From Desulfocorpusculum sp964414345 (lineage in GTDB: Bacteria > Desulfobacterota > Desulfocorpusculales > Desulfocorpusculum): 64,000 bases of DNA. Location of the stretch: positions 15,805 through 79,804 of the forward strand of contig CAYPWF010000008.1 in the NCBI GenBank assembly GCA_964414345.1, written 5' to 3'. Of the stretch, positions 58,687 through 64,000 are shown piece by piece; the first letter of the stretch is position 1, and each line of letters opens with the position of its first letter. The position numbers and the translations under genes were made by a program. Below the pieces are notes generated by a model. That model was not told the DNA's origin. It did no database searches and worked only from the letters and a program-made list of their open reading frames with translations.

Positions 58687-59853
58687 CTAGCTCCTCTCCT
58701 GGAATCGGAACTTGATCTCCGAAGGCTCCACACGCACCACCTGCACCCTGTCATTGGGAAGCACTATCTCATTGGGACCTAAGCGGAAAGTTCTGCGCCC
58801 CAAACGGGCAAGGCTCAGATCCACTGTTGCAAAGACCCTGGAATCATCTAGAGTCATTACATCCTTTCTCATGCCTCGCAGCTGAACCAGCACTTTGGGC
58901 TCCTGAGGCTCCAGGATCTCCCACCGCTCAGGCAGGTTGCGCACCTCCAAGGGCACCGAAAGCCTCTTCTCCACATCTTGTTTCCCTGCCAGGGAGACCC
59001 AAACAGCTATCACGATTAAAAGACAAAAGGCCTTGGCCGGAAGCCTTCTTGTAAGCGCCTCCAGGATGCGCCTTCCCGGACCTCCAGAGCCCTGCTTCCC
59101 GTTGCTGAGCTCCAAGGCCTGAGCTAGCTCTTGCGGGCCCGAAACCTCCTTGAGCTCTCCGGCCTCAGCCAAAGCAACACTTCCTCTTTCTTCGGATACA
59201 ACCAAGGCAATAGCGTCGCATCGCTCCGAGAGGCCTAGGGCTGCCCTATGTCTTGTGCCCAGATGCTGTGGGAGCCCCTCTGAGAGGCTCAAAGGCAGGT
59301 AGCATCCAGCCATCAAGAGCTCCCCGTTTTGCACTACCACTGCCCCGTCGTGCAAAGGTGATTCCTTTTGAAAAAGGGCGAATAAAAGTGGGGCGGTCAC
59401 CTGCGCATGCAGGACCACTCCCCCCACTATCAACTCTCTTACCCTCTCGGCCCTTTCCACCACCAAGAGGGCCCCAATCCTAGACTTGGCAAGGGAAAAG
59501 ACACCATCCACAAGACAGCTCACCCAATCCCCGGGTTGGGATCTGCCTCTGGGCTTGAACCATCTAAAGGGGCTCATTCTCTCCAGGATCTGTCTCAATT
59601 CAGGCTGGAAGAGTATTATTACCAGCAAGATAGCCACCTGCCAGAGAATCTGGAATACCCAGCTGGTCAAAAAAAGGCCCCAAAGCCGGGCCAGGCCGAA
59701 GATCGCCCCCAGCCCCAGAAGCCCCACCAAAGCCTTGATGGCTTTGGTTCCCCAAAACCAGGCGTATATGCAGTAAGCCACCCCGCTCAAAAACAATATG
59801 TCCAGGACATCCTGCCATCGCAGGTCGGTCAAAATGTCCAAGGACCAATCCAT
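58687..59853 (-). CDS. Diadenylate cyclase (CdaA-type) fused to a YbbR domain
   Basis: 388 residues. N-terminal TM helices (LDILFLSGVAYCIYAWFWGT; ILWQVAILLVIILFQPELRQ) precede the DAC domain with DGAVVVQNGELLMAGCYLPL and GTRHRAALGLSERCDAIALV, the substrate-binding DGA and RHR motifs. Residues about 275-388 form a TM helix (FCLLIVIAVWVSLAG) and a YbbR-like domain (VPLEVRNLPERWEI; VLVQLRGMRKDVMTLDDSRV). In Firmicutes CdaA and its partner CdaR (YbbR protein) are separate neighbouring genes; here they are one chain. It makes c-di-AMP. ATG 59853 is chosen; TTG 59877 is an alternative. Confidence 0.9.
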   Translation of the reverse strand: MDWSLDILTDLRWQDVLDILFLSGVAYCIYAWFWGTKAIKALVGLLGLGAIFGLARLWGLFLTSWVFQILWQVAILLVIILFQPELRQILERMSPFRWFKPRGRSQPGDWVSCLVDGVFSLAKSRIGALLVVERAERVRELIVGGVVLHAQVTAPLLFALFQKESPLHDGAVVVQNGELLMAGCYLPLSLSEGLPQHLGTRHRAALGLSERCDAIALVVSEERGSVALAEAGELKEVSGPQELAQALELSNGKQGSGGPGRRILEALTRRLPAKAFCLLIVIAVWVSLAGKQDVEKRLSVPLEVRNLPERWEILEPQEPKVLVQLRGMRKDVMTLDDSRVFATVDLSLARLGRRTFRLGPNEIVLPNDRVQVVRVEPSEIKFRFQERS

Positions 59854-60065
59854 CTTTTGACCACCCTTCCCTTCCAAGCTCTTTGGCTTTTTAAAAAAGA
59901 TCTAAGCAGGCCGTCGCACCTGAGACAGATTACTTTACACCTTTTGGGGATATAGGTCGAGGGGCAGAGCTGGCCCCGTTGGCAGTACGTGAGATGTCCG
60001 GTTGGTATAGCAAGTGATGTGTCCGCTTTTTTGGGGTAAGGGGATGGGGAATGGTGGAGCGGGCC

Positions 60066-60450
60066 ATGAAGATTCAGGAGGTGATTTTGAGGGCTATGGA
60101 CGGTAGGCTCAAGTGGTATCAGGCAGCCGAGATCCTGGGGATCTCTGATCCTAAGATGCGCGAGCTGGAAGCTGCGCTATGAGCGTTGGGGCTATGACGG
60201 GCTCATTTACAGGTGATGCCAGAGGCCTTCGCCCAGAAGGGTTCCCGTGGAGGTGGTAAAGGAGGCATTGAGCCTTTATAGCCAGCGCTATTTTGACTTC
60301 AACGTGCTTCACTTCCAGCATAGGCTCAAAGAGGACCACGGGATGGAGCTCTCTTACAGCTGGGTGAAGAACCTTTTACAGACAGCGGGGCTTGTGGCCA
60401 AAGGCAAGCGAAAGTCTCCTCACCGCAAGGCCAGGCCCGGGAGACCTCTT
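60066..60450 (+). pseudogene. Broken transposase gene fragment, ISNCY-like
   Basis: The N-terminal part of a transposase survives: MKIQEVILRAMDGRLKWYQA, then AEILGIS (helix-turn-helix), then in the +1 frame KLRYERWGYDGLIYR, an in-frame TGA at 60214, and CQRPSPRRVPVEVVKEAL, YFDFNVLHFQHRLKEDHGME, WVKNLLQTAGLVAKGKRK. A frameshift near 60165 and the stop prevent expression. The sequence ends at the left end of MITE-like copy 3, and the catalytic part is absent. Upstream 59854-60065 has GATGTCC repeats (59995, 60015) that may be the IS left end, but no clear inverted repeat. Confidence 0.75.
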
Positions 60451-60652
60451 AGCCCGCATTATTCAAGATCAGTGGACAATAGGAACTATCTTATTGAGAT
60501 TTTTGGATAAACTAGTCCACACTCAAAAGCACCCTGATTTTTGGTTTCAGATTCGGTCCTCTTTTAATTCGGAATATGTCGAAGTGTGCCTGGGGTTTGG
60601 GGGCTCAACCCCCGAAGTCACAGGCCATTTGGAACAATCCGGGTTAGGAGGT
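60444..60652. repeat. MITE-like dispersed element, copy 3
   Basis: 209 bp element with the best-preserved ends: left ACCTCTTAGCCCGCATTATT, right end on the other strand ACCTCCTAACCCGGATTGTT. These pair at 17 of 20 positions. Internal parts match copies 1 and 2, such as GGAATATGTCGAAG near 60570 and GGGGGCTCAACCCCC near 60599. It abuts the end of the broken transposase; the transposase sequence does not resume after it. 60653-60907 contains no recognised gene. Confidence 0.75.
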
Positions 60653-60907
60653 ATCGGGGATCTGGTTGGGCAACCAAGATGGCAAGGCTCTCACAGGAAC
60701 AGCCCATCTTTGACAGTATTGCCATGAACCGAAGAGCAAGGACCAAAGGAGACGTAGCCAAATGGCCTTGGAAAACAAAGAAATGTCGGAGCCCGATTAG
60801 CTAGAGTGTCCATGGAGATAAGAACCTGAGCTGCCAACTGTGACCTCCCTTTGGAAGCCCATCCCCAAGCTCCGAGCCCCCTGCCACTTAAATGAGAAGT
60901 AGTGAAC

Positions 60908-62179
60908 CTATTGTAGGCTCCCCACCGGGGCCCTCCCCTCACAGACGGCCGGAGACCGTTGTACGTCGGGAAAGCCATGCAGTCCTTGTGCTAAAGGGCG
61001 CCCCCTCCAGGGTTCCAGCAAGCTGTCAGGGCCGATCCGGAACCGATTCCCGCGCCATGTCACCGAACGGCTCAGCAGGGGCGCAAACCATAGGATGCCC
61101 ACTAACAGGTCTTTGAGAGGCGAAAAGAGGAAATGCCAGGAGGGGATCCCAGCTGAGATCCGCCGAGCCAGTAAGTAATCACCCGCTATTTTGATGACGC
61201 TCACCCCGCCAGCCAATGCCACCGTGCAACTGGTCGGGCCCCAGAAAAGGAGCGAAAGCCATGAGACAAAGACCGAGTTGCTGAGCAATTCAAAAAGATA
61301 GCGGAAGCCACCGATGCACCACCGCATCTTCCCCCACCGAGTGTGGCGGTTTACGAATCGCCGAAGACTCCAATAGTAGTTCACGTTATCGATGGGATAC
61401 TCGGACAATACTACCTTCAACCCCATAGAGTGGATTTTTCTCCCGAGCACGTAGTCCTCTGCCAGTACATTTCGTACTGCGAACAGACCACCCGCGGCCT
61501 CTAGGTCGATCCGTCGCATTAGCATGGACTTGCCCACCACACAAGGCATTCTCAAGAACCGGTCCAGAAAACAAATGCTTCCCATGATGAAGGAGTTGAG
61601 ATGCAGGTTCTCGAATATGGCCCCAAGGCTGCGGCCACCCACGCCTCTGATGGGATTGCTGACCAGGCCAACAGCAGGGTTCCGCATGGGCTCGATGACG
61701 GCCCTCAAGTAGTCCGGACCGACCCTCACGTTGCTGTCGCTGATGAGAATGTAAGGGTGTTTGGCCCTTCGATACGCCGGGAGCAGATTGTTCACCTTGG
61801 GGTTCAAGCCGATCTGGCAGTCCTCCACCACGATGGAGATGTCCCGATCGGGGTGTCTCTCCTGGACTTTGGCTGCCACCTTGCGGGCTGGATCGTTGCG
61901 GTCCTGTAGGCAGAAGATGATCTCATACTGGGGGTAATCCTGAAGGCAGAAACTCTCCAGGTTGTCGAAAAGGTTGTCGTCCAAACCCTTCAGGGGTTTC
62001 AGCACCGATATGGGGCCAGTGAACTCACGGCTGGCCGAAGAATCTGGATCCCGATGTGCCGCCTGGGACCCCTGCCGGTTCTCCTGCCCGGCCAGATGGC
62101 GCCTGATGGCCAGGATCTGCATGGCGTACCCCACGAGCCCCAGCCCTGAGATGGCTGCGAAGATCCAGAAAAGTTCCAT
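60908..62179 (-). CDS. Glycosyltransferase family 21-like (ceramide glucosyltransferase/HpnI-like)
   Basis: 423-residue membrane glycosyltransferase. An N-terminal TM helix is followed by the GT-A domain: GPISVLKPLKGLDDNLFDNL, LISDSNVRVGPDYLRAVIEP (DxD-like metal site), NVLAEDYVLGRKI (catalytic aspartate) and RHTRWGKMRW (the Q/RxxRW motif of processive-type and GT21 enzymes). C-terminal TM helices follow. It could glycosylate a ceramide, hopanoid or other lipid acceptor using a UDP-sugar. ATG 62179 has AAGGAG 7 bases upstream. It lies 24 bp downstream of the PHP gene on the same strand. Confidence 0.87.
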   Translation of the reverse strand: MELFWIFAAISGLGLVGYAMQILAIRRHLAGQENRQGSQAAHRDPDSSASREFTGPISVLKPLKGLDDNLFDNLESFCLQDYPQYEIIFCLQDRNDPARKVAAKVQERHPDRDISIVVEDCQIGLNPKVNNLLPAYRRAKHPYILISDSNVRVGPDYLRAVIEPMRNPAVGLVSNPIRGVGGRSLGAIFENLHLNSFIMGSICFLDRFLRMPCVVGKSMLMRRIDLEAAGGLFAVRNVLAEDYVLGRKIHSMGLKVVLSEYPIDNVNYYWSLRRFVNRHTRWGKMRWCIGGFRYLFELLSNSVFVSWLSLLFWGPTSCTVALAGGVSVIKIAGDYLLARRISAGIPSWHFLFSPLKDLLVGILWFAPLLSRSVTWRGNRFRIGPDSLLEPWRGRPLAQGLHGFPDVQRSPAVCEGRAPVGSLQ

Positions 62180-62203
62180 GTCTCGCTCCTTTTGCTCCAA
62201 TGG

Positions 62204-62896
62204 TCAGTTCCGGAAAAGGGTGATGGCCACTCCCCGGTTATCTCGAATGCAGCGTTTCACGTCCTTGACGTTCCTCTCGCAGTCCAGGAGCGTTTTCCAG
62301 GAATAGAGGTGTCGGGTCTTGTGAAAGTCGCTTCCGGCTATGTACGGGTACTTCTTGAGACTGATCACGTTGAAGATGTCATCGCGATTGGCAATCTCCC
62401 AAGCATCGATGTAGCGTGCATAGCGCTCCCGGTTATTCCACAGAAAAAGGGTGTCCTTGCTGGTGGGATCGGACTGGTGGTGTGGATGACATGCCACCAC
62501 CAGGGCGTCCTGTCTCTTGGCCTCAAGGAAGATCCTCTCGTAATCCCAAGAGGCCGGAACGAACGTCTTGAGGTCCAGCAGAAGAATGTGGGCCGACCTG
62601 TCCGAGGAGATGTAGTTCTTGCTTATTTCCACCCCCGGTAAGACGAGCATGCCGTACTTGTCCCAAGCCCTTTGGGCCTCCTTCCGGAGGCGCTCCATGT
62701 AATCCTCGAACTTTTTTTCCGTCACGCTCAGCCGGAGAAGGCGTCCGAGTTTGCCGATGGCGTTGTCTCCATCCACCACGTGGTCCGTGATCGCGATGAC
62801 ATCGAAACCCGCTTGCCCGAAAAGATCTATGACCCTCGGGAGATCCACTGACCCGTCGGAGTGCGTTGTGTGGATATGGAAATCGCAGAGCAACAT
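62204..62896 (-). CDS. PHP-domain metal-dependent phosphoesterase
   Basis: 230 residues. The PHP metal ligands are all visible: DFHIHTTHSDGSVDLPRVI, VIAITDHVVDGDNAIG, PGVEISKNY, VVACHPHHQSD and IAGSDFHKTRHLY. This matches the single-domain PHP phosphoesterase group that acts on small phosphate esters or lipid-linked phosphates. The gene lies 65 bp downstream of the GH1 gene and 24 bp before the glycosyltransferase gene, suggesting a common carbohydrate or glycolipid pathway. Confidence 0.85.
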   Translation of the reverse strand: MLLCDFHIHTTHSDGSVDLPRVIDLFGQAGFDVIAITDHVVDGDNAIGKLGRLLRLSVTEKKFEDYMERLRKEAQRAWDKYGMLVLPGVEISKNYISSDRSAHILLLDLKTFVPASWDYERIFLEAKRQDALVVACHPHHQSDPTSKDTLFLWNNRERYARYIDAWEIANRDDIFNVISLKKYPYIAGSDFHKTRHLYSWKTLLDCERNVKDVKRCIRDNRGVAITLFRN

Positions 62897-62960
62897 TGGA
62901 TTCAGGATAGACTCTTAAGATGGCAGGACGATTAAGAGCGGGTGAAATTAAGGTGACCTT

Positions 62961-64000
62961 TTAAGACCCGCTGAAATTACGGATCAGGTTGGAATAGTAG
63001 GAAGCGGCGGGAGTTCGCTTTCTCTCCAGCGTTGAGAAATCCACGCTGTAGAGGCCAAAGCGTTTGTCTAGCCCGTGAAGCCACTCGTAGTTGTCCAGGA
63101 GGCTCCAGTAAAAATACCCACGGATATCCATCCCGTCCCTATAACAACGCTTTAGCACCTCGACGTGGTCCCTCAAAAAAGCGATCTTCCTGCGGCTGTC
63201 AGTTGTGGCGATGCCGTTCTCGGTGACTATGAGCGGGACACCCAAAGCGCAGGCCAGTTCCAGGACCTTCCGAAGGCCTTTGGGGTAAATCTCCCAGCCC
63301 ATGTCCGTGAGTCCGTAGCCCCCCAGGTCTCTATGCCTGAGTTCCACACCCATCTTTCGGAAAGGATTGAAACGCAGGTGCACCCGCGTGTAATAGTTGA
63401 CCCCGAAGAAGTCCAAGGTCCCCTGTATGGGGACGGAAAAGGCGATGGGCCTTCGAAAAGGGAATCGGACCGTGACCCGCCCGGTTCCAAAAGCCTCCAG
63501 AATACAATGGTTGTAAAAGCCCCTCGCCAGGTGGGCGAGCTGGCGGTCAAGCGGGTTCCATCTGCGCCACGGGGCCAAGGCGGCCATGTTGTGGGCCAGC
63601 CCAACCCTGGCCCCGGATACCTCGGAATGGATTATGCCGTAGGCCATTCCATGGGCGCGCAAAATGTTGCCCAAGGCGCGAATCGCCAGGCGATAATCAC
63701 GAATGCCGGGCGGCATGCAGCCTTCCAGGTAGCCCCCCAGAAGAAGTATGAGGGGTTCGTTGAAGGTGAGCCAGTAGCGAACTCCACGAATTGCCGATAC
63801 CATCTTCTTCACGTAGGCGAGAAAGGCTTCGGCGCTTTTGTCCTCGTGCCAACAGGATCGCTCGCTGAACCATGCCGGGTGTGTGAAATGATGGAGGGTG
63901 ACCATGGGCTCGATACCCAGATCATTGAGGATGTTCGCCACCTCTTGATAGTGTTCGATGGCCTCCTCGCTCCAGACATCCTCCTCGGGCTGGATACGGC
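62961..64000 (-). CDS. GH1 beta-glycosidase, partial (N-terminus beyond the window)
   Basis: About 346 codons of a family 1 glycoside hydrolase remain. It reads through the window edge with RIQPEEDVWSEEAIEHYQEV in frame. The catalytic acid/base is in YWLTFNEPL and the nucleophile in VTENGIA, as expected for a retaining beta-glucosidase-type TIM barrel. Also visible are VTLHHFTHPAWF and DNYEWLHGLDKRFGLYSVDF. The first about 80 residues, typical of the family, would be in the next sequence. The protein has no visible signal peptide; substrate unknown. Confidence 0.92.
   Translation of the reverse strand, partial: RIQPEEDVWSEEAIEHYQEVANILNDLGIEPMVTLHHFTHPAWFSERSCWHEDKSAEAFLAYVKKMVSAIRGVRYWLTFNEPLILLLGGYLEGCMPPGIRDYRLAIRALGNILRAHGMAYGIIHSEVSGARVGLAHNMAALAPWRRWNPLDRQLAHLARGFYNHCILEAFGTGRVTVRFPFRRPIAFSVPIQGTLDFFGVNYYTRVHLRFNPFRKMGVELRHRDLGGYGLTDMGWEIYPKGLRKVLELACALGVPLIVTENGIATTDSRRKIAFLRDHVEVLKRCYRDGMDIRGYFYWSLLDNYEWLHGLDKRFGLYSVDFSTLERKRTPAASYYSNLIRNFSGS

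Noticed and set aside
1..64000. CRISPR arrays, tRNA or rRNA genes, prophage
   Set aside because: No regularly spaced direct repeats, no cloverleaf-like or rRNA sequence and no phage structural or integrase genes were recognised in reading the window.

Overview
This window looks like a chromosome segment of a moderately GC-rich Gram-negative bacterium, most likely a strict or facultative anaerobe of the Desulfobacterota (deltaproteobacterial) type. That is inferred from a Lol-type lipoprotein permease, lipoproteins with lipoboxes, a Tat-exported ferredoxin with a membrane cytochrome b, a DsrE/TusA sulfur-relay cluster and a double-length UvrA. No rRNA, tRNA or CRISPR array was seen. Species cannot be named from sequence reading alone.

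Layout. 1-3725 (minus strand): ispG, proS and the 5' part of a RelA/SpoT-type (p)ppGpp enzyme, in that transcription order. 4006-7843 (plus): an iron/thiamine/polyamine-type ABC importer (binding protein, ATPase with TOBE domain, fused double permease). 7953-15445: housekeeping and small genes, namely a YgiQ-type radical SAM protein, a zinc-ribbon Nudix hydrolase, a DUF1232 protein, a KH RNA-binding protein, an Rrf2/IscR-type regulator, a lipoprotein, a LolC/E-type permease, an unknown protein and rsmI.

15757-38913 (plus, one gene excepted) is the standout region: about 23 kb of tightly packed, often ATGA/GTGA-overlapping genes. They encode a B12-type radical SAM enzyme, a RimK-like ligase, a GshB-like ligase, a complete oligopeptide/nickel-type ABC importer (binding protein, two permeases, two ATPases), two further ATP-grasp proteins, two proteins resembling circularly permuted ATP-grasp ligases, a class III aminotransferase, an asparagine-synthetase-like amide ligase without the glutaminase cysteine, a possible 44-residue peptide and a heterodimeric ABC exporter. 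There is no NRPS or PKS. The best reading is a ribosome- and NRPS-independent pathway that joins amino-acid-like units by ATP-grasp chemistry, with its own exporter and importer. The product is unknown; a small peptidic metallophore or signalling/antimetabolite pseudopeptide is one hypothesis.

38717-45366 (minus): a cytochrome b/ferredoxin redox pair, a CsoR/CstR-type repressor with a clear inverted-repeat operator over its own start, a six-gene DsrE/TusA/TusBCD-like sulfur-transfer cluster, a nucleoside phosphorylase and a cysteine-rich zinc-ribbon protein. 45769-57516: a proline-rich lipoprotein, a DUF4337 membrane protein, tandem UvrA, FtsH, a DksA/TraR protein and GroES-GroEL. 57665-59853: a DHH phosphoesterase beside a diadenylate cyclase fused to a YbbR domain, i.e. 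a probable c-di-AMP synthesis/turnover pair. 60066-60652: a broken transposase abutting a short repeat. 60908-64000: a ceramide-glucosyltransferase-like GT, a PHP phosphoesterase and a partial GH1 beta-glycosidase.

Three intergenic copies of a 205-209 bp element with imperfect terminal inverted repeats (33563-33767, 41073-41278, 60444-60652), plus a partial copy (about 55382-55476), form a MITE-like family.
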